Positions 1-5,914 of a stretch of DNA of 10,869 bases are shown here, one piece after another (position 1 is the first letter of the stretch; each line of letters begins with the position of its first letter). Where the stretch lies: the NCBI GenBank assembly GCA_014381035.1, contig JACMIS010000204.1, forward strand, positions 1 through 10,869, written 5' to 3'. The position numbers were made by a program, and so were the translations under genes. The stretch comes from Armatimonadota bacterium (GTDB lineage Bacteria > Armatimonadota > Armatimonadia > Armatimonadales > Armatimonadaceae). Below the pieces are notes generated by a model. The model saw only the letters and a program-made list of their open reading frames with translations. It did no database searches and was not told the DNA's origin.

Positions 1-686
1 ATGCGATTTAGTCCGATCTCGCGTTGCTGAACGACCGACAGAATAGAAGTATGAAAGTATTCGATCTGGTCCTCAAACGTGAGGATGTGTCTGCTACCGC
101 TACTGTTGATTCTGTCAATCATCGCGGCGACGAGTTCGTTTTGCCCGGAACTACTCGCACCCGTCACGAGGATCAATCCGCTCGTAAGCCTACACAGATT
201 TTCCACGACCGAGGGAATGTCCAAACTAGCAAAGGTCGGAATCGGCTTCGATAGGAGTCGGAACGCCATGGCTATCGTTCCTCGGTCGTGGAAAAAACTC
301 GCACGGAAGACGTGCGACGGTTCTGCAAAGTAGTTGAAGTCAAGTTCGCGCAGGGTTTCGAGAGAGTGCTGTTGCGCTCTGGTGAGGAATTGGTCTGCCA
401 TGCGCCGGGTGTCTTCCGAGGTAAACGGTTCATACGGCGTTTGCAATAACCTGCCGTGAACTCGTAAAACAGGCGGCTAGCCGACGGCGATATGCAGGTC
501 GGATGCCTTGTGCCTCACAACAAGTTCCAGCAGGTCACGAATAGTAACGCCTACGAGTGAGCGATTTCGCGTAGTCGATGCGGGTGTATTTTCACTTTTC
601 TCGTTTCCCCGCTGTGTCGCATCCATACCGAGTACAACGCGATTCGACAGGAATACGTTACGGCGGCGTGTAGTACCAAACACCAT
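1..686 (-). pseudogene. pilT: PilT-like type IV pilus retraction ATPase, interrupted by in-frame TAG, runs off left edge
   Basis: Intact PilT is a cytoplasmic hexameric ATPase that powers retraction of type IV pili. Read on the minus strand from the ATG at 686-684, residues 49-69 end in RHKASDLHIAVG, matching the conserved start of PilT (ASDLHL..G). A TAG stop at 477-479 interrupts there. The same frame then stays open to the window edge and continues the PilT fold: PPVLRVHGRLL, PFTSEDTRRMADQFLT, LRELDFNYF, FHDRGTIAMAFRLL, SGLILVTG, AAMIDRINSSGSRHILTFED, QQREIGLN. No frameshift is needed. The Walker A site at 138-161 reads GASSSGQN instead of GxxxxGK[S/T], so the catalytic lysine and the following Ser/Thr are both gone. 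The acidic box (TFEDQIEY) survives. About 45 residues precede the usual family start. Three other genes here end in TAG, so TAG works as a normal stop and readthrough is unlikely. Most likely a decaying paralogue. An internal ATG at 399-401 could give a truncated product, but no good ribosome binding site is visible. Confidence 0.77.
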
Positions 687-777
687 CCGTTTCGTAGGCT
701 AATCGCCCCACAGTCTTCAGACCGCTGCAACGCAAATGCGCCGCTGTTTTGGTGTGAGGATTGTTACCGAGAAGTCC

Positions 778-1194
778 TTATCCCGAATGACGGAGCGGCG
801 ATATGGAAGTCGTATTGCTTTCTTCGCACTGGAAAGTCGCGATCACTTCGATTTTGCCCGAAATCGCCGCGTTGAACGCGGGCAGTTCGTCGGCAGGTAT
901 CCAATATTCCTCGTGCAAGCCGTTTCGCCCCACGGTCTGCACGTCGAAGCGCGACAGAAAATCCCCGTCTACATAGAACCGGGTTACGTACCCGACATAG
1001 CCGCTCGCCGCATCGTTGGTGTTCCAGTCGCGGGCGATCTGCGTCGCGTATTCCTCGTTCAAAACCGGGTAGAAGATCGGTTGCTCGGGCAAGCGCGGTG
1101 GGAACTTGGTGAACCCGGATTCGGCGATCAGTTCCAGTTCGCGTTGCCCGACGGGGCGGTACAGCACGACGGGCGGTTTCGTTGGTGTATTCAT
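778..1194 (-). CDS. Conserved protein of the 'ADP-ribosylation/crystallin J1' family
   Basis: The 138-residue product has conserved blocks LYRPVGQRELELI (11-23), GFTKFPPRLPEQPIFYPVLNEEYA (27-50), IARDWN (53-58), GYVTRFYVD (68-76), FDVQTVG (83-89) and EEYWIPADELPAFN (95-108). I recognise this pattern from small proteins automatically named ADP-ribosylation/crystallin J1. The name is inherited and no biochemical role is established that I know of. There is no signal peptide or membrane segment, so it is probably cytosolic. Its ATG lies 67 bases downstream of the chaperone stop on the same strand. No strong Shine-Dalgarno is visible (GAAAG only), but a TATACT box sits 9 bases before the ATG, suggesting its own promoter and a very short leader. 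It ends in TAA. The plus-strand frame across this region is only the complementary shadow. Confidence 0.8.
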   Translation of the reverse strand: MNTPTKPPVVLYRPVGQRELELIAESGFTKFPPRLPEQPIFYPVLNEEYATQIARDWNTNDAASGYVGYVTRFYVDGDFLSRFDVQTVGRNGLHEEYWIPADELPAFNAAISGKIEVIATFQCEESNTTSISPLRHSG

Positions 1195-1233
1195 AACGCT
1201 TTCAGTATAGCGACGGAGGGTGCGGATGATAAA
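1195..1233 (-). promoter_or_regulatory. Candidate promoter of the crystallin J1-family gene
   Basis: On the minus strand a TATACT box (5 of 6 to consensus) ends 9 bases before the ATG at 1194. A TTATCA box (4 of 6) lies upstream with a 17-base spacer. The expected transcription start would fall only two or three bases before the ATG, giving a nearly leaderless message. This is inferred from sequence only. The weak -35 leaves open plain read-through from the chaperone gene. Confidence 0.4.
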
Positions 1234-1261
1234 TAGACGGAAATTTCATTCTCCGAACCCG

Positions 1262-3127
1262 CTACTCCGGTCGCTCCTCCTTGATACGCTCCTCCAACAC
1301 CTGCGCCGCTTCGGAAAGCGTTTTGCCGCCGACGATGGAGCGGGCGACGCTGGACATCGCCGCTTCCGCAAGCGTGCGTCCTGCCATATCGAGCGCGTCC
1401 ATCTTTTCGCGTACAGTGGAATGGTCCGGCGCGTTGTCGCGGGCGTCTTTCAGTTCGGCGAGCGAGGTTTCTACCTGAGTGCGATCCGCTTCGGAAATGT
1501 CGTTTCCGTAACTGGCTAAGAGTTTCGTCGCGCCGAGGATTGCGGAGTCGGCTTCGTTGCGCATGTCAGCGAGCATCCGTGCCTTGAAGTCCTCGTCGGC
1601 ATTCACGAACGATTCGCGGACCATGCGCCGCACTTCCCCTTCGGCGAGTCCGTAAGTGGGTTTAATGCGTACGTCGGTTTTCGCGCCGGAGCGGGTTTCG
1701 GTCGCGGTGACGCGCAGGATGCCGTTCATATCGAGGAAGAAAGTTACCTCGATCTTCGGCAGTCCGGCGGGCATGGGGGGGATGCCGCGCAGTTCGATCC
1801 GGGCGAGGGAGCGGTTATCTGTCGCCATTTCGCGTTCGCCCTGTACGACATGCAGGAGCACCACGGTCTGCCCGTCCACGCTGGTCGTGAACTCTTCCTT
1901 CGCGGACGACGGGATTTTCGCGTTGCGGAACAGTAGTTTCTCGGTCGCCCCGCCCATCGTCTCGATTCCGAGCGAAAGCGGGGTGACGTCCAACAGTAGC
2001 AAGTCCGTGCGCCCGGACGAGAGTATGTCGGCTTGCACCGCGGCTCCGAGGGCGACGACCTCATCCGGATTGACATCGGTGTGTGGTGCTCTGCCGAACA
2101 GCGTTTCCACGGCGTGTCGGACCGCCGGGACCCGGGTAGAACCGCCGACAAGCACGACTTCGTCAATCTCGCTGGCGTTCAGACCGGCGTCGGATAACGC
2201 CTGACGGCAGGGCGCAAGGGTGCGTTCGATGAGTGGCGTGATCAACGTTTCAAACTCGGATTTCGTCAGGGTCCGAACAAACGCGCCGTCACCAGGCAAC
2301 GCGATATGAATATCTATCTGCGCCATGTCCGAAAGGTGCCGCTTCGCCGCTTCCGCCGCCACGCGCACGCTCGCCCGTAATTCGGGGGATGGTTCCGCAA
2401 CGCCGATCTCATCCAATAATACGTCCGAAACGATCTCGTCGAAATCATCGCCGCCTAAGTGCGTATCGCCGTTGGTCGCAAGAACATCGAAAACGCCGTC
2501 CTCCAGGCGAAGGATGGACACATCGAATGTCCCACCGCCCAGATCATACACCGCGATGGTGGCGGACTTTTTGTTCTGCAGGCCGTAGGCGAGACTTGCC
2601 GCCGTGGGCTCGTTGACGATGCGAACGACTTCCAACCCCGCGATCTCGCCCGCGTCTTTCGTGGCTTGCCGCTGTGCGTCGTTGAAATATGCCGGAACCG
2701 TGATCACCGCTTTGCTGACGGTCTCCCCGAGGCTTGATTCGGCACGGTCTTTCAGAGTGCGTAAAACATGCGCCGCTACTTCGGGGGCAGTAACCAGTTT
2801 ATCGCCAAGGCGGATCGTCGCAACGTCGGTTCTTTCGGATGATAACGCATACGACAGATTCGCGGTTTCTTCCTGCACATCGTCATACCCTTTGCCCATC
2901 AACCGTTTCGCACTGTACACGGTTCGCGACGGATCGGTGGTTAGATGCTCTTTCGCGGACGAACCGACGACCGGCGCGGACGCGTCGGCGGGAAAGTACA
3001 CGACGGACGGAAGCAAGGTTTCTCCCGTTACGACATCCGCCAGAATCTGCGGGACGCCTTCTTTTGCTACAGCGACCAGAGAATTGGTCGTACCTAAATC
3101 AATGCCGACGATCAGCGGGTTACTCAT
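1262..3127 (-). CDS. hscA: Hsp70-family chaperone, HscA-type (DnaK superfamily)
   Basis: An ATP-driven cytosolic chaperone of 621 residues. Nucleotide-binding motifs are all present: IDLGTTNS (9-16), [16 protein letters not shown] (141-156), [14 protein letters not shown] (170-183), DLGGGTFD (195-202) and [10 protein letters not shown] (325-334). The interdomain linker and start of the substrate domain follow ([18 protein letters not shown], 376-393). Several features favour HscA over housekeeping DnaK: the short length (DnaK is usually about 630-640), [35 protein letters not shown] (361-369), HVVQGEREM...[17 protein letters not shown], and VRIKPTYGL. HscA normally assists iron-sulfur cluster transfer together with HscB and IscU. 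None of these genes, nor dnaJ or grpE, is adjacent, so the Fe-S role is inferred from sequence type only. No CIRCE heat-shock element lies upstream. Start chosen at [16 protein letters not shown], the normal family N-terminus. Ends in TAG. A stand-alone DnaK paralogue is the alternative. Confidence 0.9.
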   Translation of the reverse strand: MSNPLIVGIDLGTTNSLVAVAKEGVPQILADVVTGETLLPSVVYFPADASAPVVGSSAKEHLTTDPSRTVYSAKRLMGKGYDDVQEETANLSYALSSERTDVATIRLGDKLVTAPEVAAHVLRTLKDRAESSLGETVSKAVITVPAYFNDAQRQATKDAGEIAGLEVVRIVNEPTAASLAYGLQNKKSATIAVYDLGGGTFDVSILRLEDGVFDVLATNGDTHLGGDDFDEIVSDVLLDEIGVAEPSPELRASVRVAAEAAKRHLSDMAQIDIHIALPGDGAFVRTLTKSEFETLITPLIERTLAPCRQALSDAGLNASEIDEVVLVGGSTRVPAVRHAVETLFGRAPHTDVNPDEVVALGAAVQADILSSGRTDLLLLDVTPLSLGIETMGGATEKLLFRNAKIPSSAKEEFTTSVDGQTVVLLHVVQGEREMATDNRSLARIELRGIPPMPAGLPKIEVTFFLDMNGILRVTATETRSGAKTDVRIKPTYGLAEGEVRRMVRESFVNADEDFKARMLADMRNEADSAILGATKLLASYGNDISEADRTQVETSLAELKDARDNAPDHSTVREKMDALDMAGRTLAEAAMSSVARSIVGGKTLSEAAQVLEERIKEERPE

Positions 3128-3142
3128 ACCGACAGTTTACCG

Positions 3143-3156
3143 CAATCGTTCGATTG
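3143..3156. promoter_or_regulatory. Inverted repeat between divergent hscA-like and yihY genes
   Basis: CAATCG-TT-CGATTG is a perfect 6-bp inverted repeat with a 2-base centre. It lies in the 55-bp divergent spacer. On the plus strand it falls in the 17-base gap between a TTTACC box (3136-3141) and a TAGCAT box (3159-3164), a weak candidate yihY promoter. A dimeric regulator binding here could act on both genes. It is not CIRCE (TTAGCACTC-N9-GAGTGCTAA). Chance occurrence is possible. Confidence 0.33.
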
Positions 3157-3182
3157 GGTAGCATGTAGACGAGGCTCCTCGC

Positions 3183-4364
3183 ATGATAATCGGTCGCTTG
3201 ATCCTGGCATTTATAACCGCGCTTTCCCGCGTGTTTCCCGGTGTACGCCCACCGAAAGAGGTCGTGGCAGAGTCCGGGAGAAAGGGCGGCGTTGTCATCG
3301 CGACGATGAACACCGCTCCCCGTCGCGCCGAGCCGGAAACAGCGAAGCCTGTCAGTGTGCCGGATGGCGAGACCCACTCCGCGGATCTATCGCAGGTGAA
3401 AGGCATATTCGGATATGGCAAGGAACTCTTTAAACGGTTTACCGGCGATCAGTGTCCGGCATGGGCTGCCTCGCTATCGTTTTTCTCGATCATCTCGCTC
3501 CCCTCAGTGCTACTGTGCGGGCTTGCCGTGCTCGGCTTCGTAATCAAGTCACCGGCGGTCGCCGAGCAACAGGTGGAGAAGGTACTCACCCAACTCCTGC
3601 CGGGGCAGACGAAAGCGAAACCTGTCGCAGAGCAGAACGCAACGGTCCCTGGCACGGAAACCGAGAAGCAACCTACTGCGGCATCGCGCAGTACGGCACG
3701 CGGCATTATTCAGGATTTGAACATCCAGCAATCGGTCGAGGAGATCCGCAAGCGGCGTGGCTGGACGGCACTGGTCGGAATCGCCCTTCTGCTCTGGTCG
3801 GCGATACAGATTTTCGTGAACGCGTCTACTCCGATCAACGCCGCCTTTCGGACGAAAGAGTCTCGGAATTTCTTCCAATTACGACTAACCGCGCTGGGAT
3901 TGCTATTCAGTACCGGTATCCTTTTCGTGCTTTCGCTCCTGCCCGCGTCTGGCGTACAGGTGCTTAACTCACTACGTATATTCGGCAGCTATCCAGACCC
4001 GACTCCGTTCTGGCTGGAGGCGATTTTCTGGGCGGTCGCTATCGCAATCAACGCCGCACTATTTACCATCATTTACCGGTTCCTGCCGTCACCGTCCGCC
4101 AAGGTTTCGTGGAGAGACGCCCGTTTCGGCGGTGTCATCGCGGCGGTGCTGTGGGAGATCGCGAAGCAAGGATTCGCGCTGTATCTGCAGCGGCTGGGCG
4201 GCGCGGCGAGTTATGATAAACTGTACGGCTCGCTGGGGAGTATTTTCCTGCTGGTGTTCTGGATCTACTACACCTCGATGATTCTGCTCCTTGGTGCGGA
4301 GGTCGCGAAACTGTACGGCGATTTGCGCGAAGCGAAAACCGGTGCGGTTCCGGTGAAAGCCTGA
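3183..4364 (+). CDS. yihY: YihY/UPF0761 family inner-membrane protein (BrkB-like)
   Basis: A polytopic membrane protein of 393 residues. About six hydrophobic segments lie at roughly 98-121, 194-213, 235-254, 277-299, 316-335 and 350-374. Family hallmarks are LFKRFTGDQCPAWAASLSFFSIISLPSVLL (82-111), the FGGVIAAVLWEIAKQGFALYL block (315-335) and YDKLYGSLGSIFLLVFWIYYTSMILLLGAEV (344-374). Older annotations call this family 'ribonuclease BN', which is a misnomer. The molecular function is not known. Two oddities are visible. A Pro/Glu-rich N-terminal extension of about 75 residues precedes the conserved core, and a polar insert (about 142-185) separates the first two membrane segments. The ATG at 3183 is preceded by GAGG at a suitable distance. 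The ATG at 3306 is an alternative start that would remove most of the extension. It is divergent from the chaperone and convergent with the LacI-type gene. Confidence 0.88.
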   Translation: MIIGRLILAFITALSRVFPGVRPPKEVVAESGRKGGVVIATMNTAPRRAEPETAKPVSVPDGETHSADLSQVKGIFGYGKELFKRFTGDQCPAWAASLSFFSIISLPSVLLCGLAVLGFVIKSPAVAEQQVEKVLTQLLPGQTKAKPVAEQNATVPGTETEKQPTAASRSTARGIIQDLNIQQSVEEIRKRRGWTALVGIALLLWSAIQIFVNASTPINAAFRTKESRNFFQLRLTALGLLFSTGILFVLSLLPASGVQVLNSLRIFGSYPDPTPFWLEAIFWAVAIAINAALFTIIYRFLPSPSAKVSWRDARFGGVIAAVLWEIAKQGFALYLQRLGGAASYDKLYGSLGSIFLLVFWIYYTSMILLLGAEVAKLYGDLREAKTGAVPVKA

Positions 4365-4379
4365 CATCGCCATCTTTCC

Positions 4380-4453
4380 GTGTTCGCGAAGCAACGCACA
4401 GCGAGGTTCTAATGCGAACCGCTCTGACGGAAGCCCTCACTCGCTGGGAACAC
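4380..4453. repeat. Nested inverted repeats between convergent genes (possible terminator or structured RNA)
   Basis: In the 116-bp space between the yihY stop and the LacI-type gene stop, three perfect inverted repeats nest. They are GTGTTC (4380-4385) with GAACAC (4448-4453), CAGCGAG (4399-4405) with CTCGCTG (4440-4446), and GGTTC (4405-4409) with GAACC (4416-4420). The inner and middle stems share one base, so not all pairs can form fully at once. The position suggests a bidirectional terminator, but there is no U-tract on either side. Function is unproven. Confidence 0.35.
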
Positions 4454-4480
4454 CATCTCACTCGACAGGGATCGATGCGC

Positions 4481-5527
4481 CTACCACGCGTTTCTGGAGC
4501 CTGGCGGCGACGACACGGAATTGCGGACGATGAGTTCGCCACGGAGTAACGACTTCTCGCCAGAAGCGGCACCGTCACGGATCTGCGCCATGAGCAGATC
4601 GACAGCACCTTGACCGATATACTGGAGCGGATTGGTGATAGTGGTCAACGCAGGTTGAGAGGTCACACTCTCCCGATTGTTGTTGATTCCGACAACCGAG
4701 AAATCCTCCGGTACTTTGCGACCGGATTCGATGACTGCCTGCATCACCCCCAGAGCGATCCAATCATCGGCGCAGAACGCCGCTGTCGGAAAATCACCCT
4801 GATTCCGCGCCAGGAGTTCGGTCATACGCCGATATCCGGAAGGGATATTGTACTTACCGGGAATGATCAGTCCTTCGTCAACAGCGACTCCCCAATCGGA
4901 CAGTGCCTTACGGTAGCCTTGTTCCCGGCGCAAACTGCTAAGATGCATCGGATCACCACAGAAGTGGGCGATCCGGCGATGACCCGCCTCAAAAAGATAG
5001 TTTGTCGCGGTGTATCCGGCACCGATATTATCGAGATCCACCACGGAAAGCGACTTTTCCGTCCTGCTCTCTCCCACGAGAACAAACGGCATTTGCTGCT
5101 TGATTAGAGAATCAACGACGTCCTCCGTTATAAGGGGGAGCATCAGGATCACGCCATCGCAACGCCCCCCGAAATACTTTGGTATTTTAGCGATAGCCTG
5201 TTCCCATGATTCTTCGGTGATATACATGAGCGTGGCTTGATCCTGGCGTTTTCCCGCTTCGAATATGCCATCGAGAATCGGACCAAAATATCGGTCCGAC
5301 GCAACGGAATTGGAATCGCAATACGCCATTAACACTCCAAATGTATTCTGACGCTCATAAACTTCTTGGCGAGACCTCTTTGCAGCCTGATAACCTGTCT
5401 CCGCAACCACGGTGAGGATACGATCACGGACCTGAGGACCGGCAGCACCCCGACGCTTGTTCAGAACAGCCGAAACCGTCATCGCCGAAACACCGCATTT
5501 TTCTGCTATCTCACGCAGGGTTGCCAT
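4481..5527 (-). CDS. LacI/GalR-family transcriptional regulator
   Basis: A 348-residue DNA-binding regulator. The N-terminal helix-turn-helix is TLREIAEKCGVSAMTVSAVLN (3-23), followed by a periplasmic-binding-protein-like sensor domain from about residue 62 (TFGVLMAY, RCDGVILMLPL, PFVLVGE, VVDLDNIGAGYTATNYL, GHRRIAHFCGD, RREQGYRKAL, PTAAFCADDWIALGVMQAV, PEDFSVVGINNN, ALTTITNP). The ligand is unknown, probably a sugar or derivative by family analogy. Two features depart from the family norm: Ala at the usual Arg of TVSRVLN, and a hinge (about 48-60) without the typical ARSL motif. The start is secure: AAGGAGAT (5531-5538) is a near-perfect ribosome binding site. It ends in TAG. A palindrome 2 bases downstream of its own -10 box suggests autorepression, and the same palindrome lies in front of the divergent pseudopilin gene, its likely target. 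Confidence 0.92.
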   Translation of the reverse strand: MATLREIAEKCGVSAMTVSAVLNKRRGAAGPQVRDRILTVVAETGYQAAKRSRQEVYERQNTFGVLMAYCDSNSVASDRYFGPILDGIFEAGKRQDQATLMYITEESWEQAIAKIPKYFGGRCDGVILMLPLITEDVVDSLIKQQMPFVLVGESRTEKSLSVVDLDNIGAGYTATNYLFEAGHRRIAHFCGDPMHLSSLRREQGYRKALSDWGVAVDEGLIIPGKYNIPSGYRRMTELLARNQGDFPTAAFCADDWIALGVMQAVIESGRKVPEDFSVVGINNNRESVTSQPALTTITNPLQYIGQGAVDLLMAQIRDGAASGEKSLLRGELIVRNSVSSPPGSRNAW

Positions 5528-5587
5528 CGTATCTCCTTAGTTTGGTACTATACAGACGAGTACCTGTCCTTTGTCCTTCCAGATATT

Positions 5588-5599
5588 TGTAAGCTTACA
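5588..5599. promoter_or_regulatory. Candidate operator copy 1 (LacI-type gene promoter)
   Basis: TGTAAGCTTACA is a perfect 12-bp palindrome, extended by GAAA to a 16-base block (5588-5603) that recurs exactly at 5827-5842. On the minus strand it begins 2 bases after the -10 box of the regulator gene, so it covers the expected transcription start. That is a classic repression position. It resembles LacI/CcpA-type operators (TGTAA...TTACA) but is 2 bp shorter and lacks the central CG. Binding by the adjacent regulator is inferred. Confidence 0.7.
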
Positions 5600-5601
5600 G
5601 A

Positions 5602-5630
5602 AATTTATCACAATGTTGAATCTTAGTCAA
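5602..5630 (-). promoter_or_regulatory. Promoter of the LacI-type regulator gene
   Basis: On the minus strand, TTGACT (plus-strand 5625-5630) and TAAATT (plus-strand 5602-5607) are separated by a 17-base spacer, a good sigma-70-like arrangement (5 of 6 and 4 of 6). The predicted transcription start is near 5595, inside operator copy 1, with a leader of about 67 bases ending in a strong ribosome binding site. Confidence 0.6.
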
Positions 5631-5681
5631 GATTTATCTAAGAAGTAGGACCGATCATAGGCATTATAGCATTTGCTCGAT

Positions 5682-5758
5682 AAAACCGTCGTTTTGAGAG
5701 ATGCAGTAGTTGCATTCGAGAGTGGCCTGGAATGCTATCTTTCTTGTTCGAAACGAAC
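5682..5758. repeat. Cluster of short inverted repeats in the divergent intergenic region
   Basis: This covers the central part of the 387-bp gene-free stretch 5528-5914. Three small dyads are visible: AAAAC-CGTC-GTTTT (5682-5695), GCATTC (5712-5717) with GAATGC (5730-5735), and GTTCG-AAA-CGAAC (5746-5758). The last is the most compact and sits 13 bases upstream of the -35 box of the pseudopilin promoter, where an activator could bind. Each alone could be chance. No coding potential is seen here. Confidence 0.3.
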
Positions 5759-5771
5759 GAATAATATTTCC

Positions 5772-5803
5772 TTGACAGAATTTTGGAACTGATATACTAT
5801 ATC
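5772..5803 (+). promoter_or_regulatory. Promoter of the pseudopilin gene
   Basis: A perfect TTGACA (5772-5777) is followed by TATACT (5793-5798, 15-base spacer), or by the overlapping TACTAT (5795-5800, 17-base spacer). The -10 lies inside the inverted repeat GATATA-C-TATATC (5791-5803). The predicted transcription start is near 5805, giving a leader of about 110 bases before the ATG at 5915. Operator copy 2 then lies about 22-33 bases into the transcript. Confidence 0.65.
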
Positions 5804-5826
5804 AACAATGCTTTACCTGTAGTCTA

Positions 5827-5838
5827 TGTAAGCTTACA
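5827..5838. promoter_or_regulatory. Candidate operator copy 2 (pseudopilin promoter)
   Basis: This is the second exact copy of TGTAAGCTTACA, with the same GAAA flank (16 identical bases, 5827-5842). It lies just downstream of the predicted start of the pseudopilin transcript, 239 bp centre-to-centre from copy 1. Repression by blocking polymerase, or by looping between the two copies, are both possible. The exact duplication at two divergent promoters is the main evidence for function. Confidence 0.7.
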
Positions 5839-5854
5839 GAAACGTCACTACCTT

Positions 5855-5882
5855 CGCTGTAGACCGCGTCAAACCTACAGCG
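5855..5882 (+). promoter_or_regulatory. Leader hairpin upstream of the pseudopilin ribosome binding site
   Basis: CGCTGTAG (5855-5862) and CTACAGCG (5875-5882) form a perfect 8-bp stem around a 12-base loop. It ends 18 bases before the GGAGG at 5901-5905. A second CTGTAG at 5817-5822 could compete for the same CTACAG strand, so two alternative folds exist. It could stabilise the mRNA or tune translation. No known riboswitch class is recognised. Confidence 0.45.
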
Positions 5883-5914
5883 TATATCACAACGAATTGT
5901 GGAGGATTTTAACC

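Noticed and set aside
24..333. Two overlapping plus-strand frames (76 and 84 codons)
   Set aside because: They lie opposite the PilT-like frame, which has clear family motifs. The plus-strand peptides look like no protein family.
477..479. Pyrrolysine or other programmed recoding at TAG
   Set aside because: TAG ends at least three normal genes here, the residue is not at a known catalytic site, and the P-loop is also broken. Decay is simpler.
736..1236. Plus-strand frame of 166 codons
   Set aside because: It is the shadow of the crystallin J1-family gene and has no recognisable motif.
3128..3182. CIRCE/HrcA heat-shock operator upstream of the Hsp70 gene
   Set aside because: The spacer has a different dyad (CAATCG-TT-CGATTG) and no TTAGCACTC half-site.
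4380..4453. tRNA gene, because of the 74-base length and GGTTC/GAACC arm
   Set aside because: Neither strand gives a cloverleaf with correct D-, anticodon- and T-arms, and no CCA-compatible acceptor stem is present.
5783..5914. N-terminal extension of the pseudopilin frame by 44 codons
   Set aside because: It would overlap the promoter and operator copy 2. The ATG at 5915 has GGAGG at ideal spacing and begins directly before the prepilin leader.
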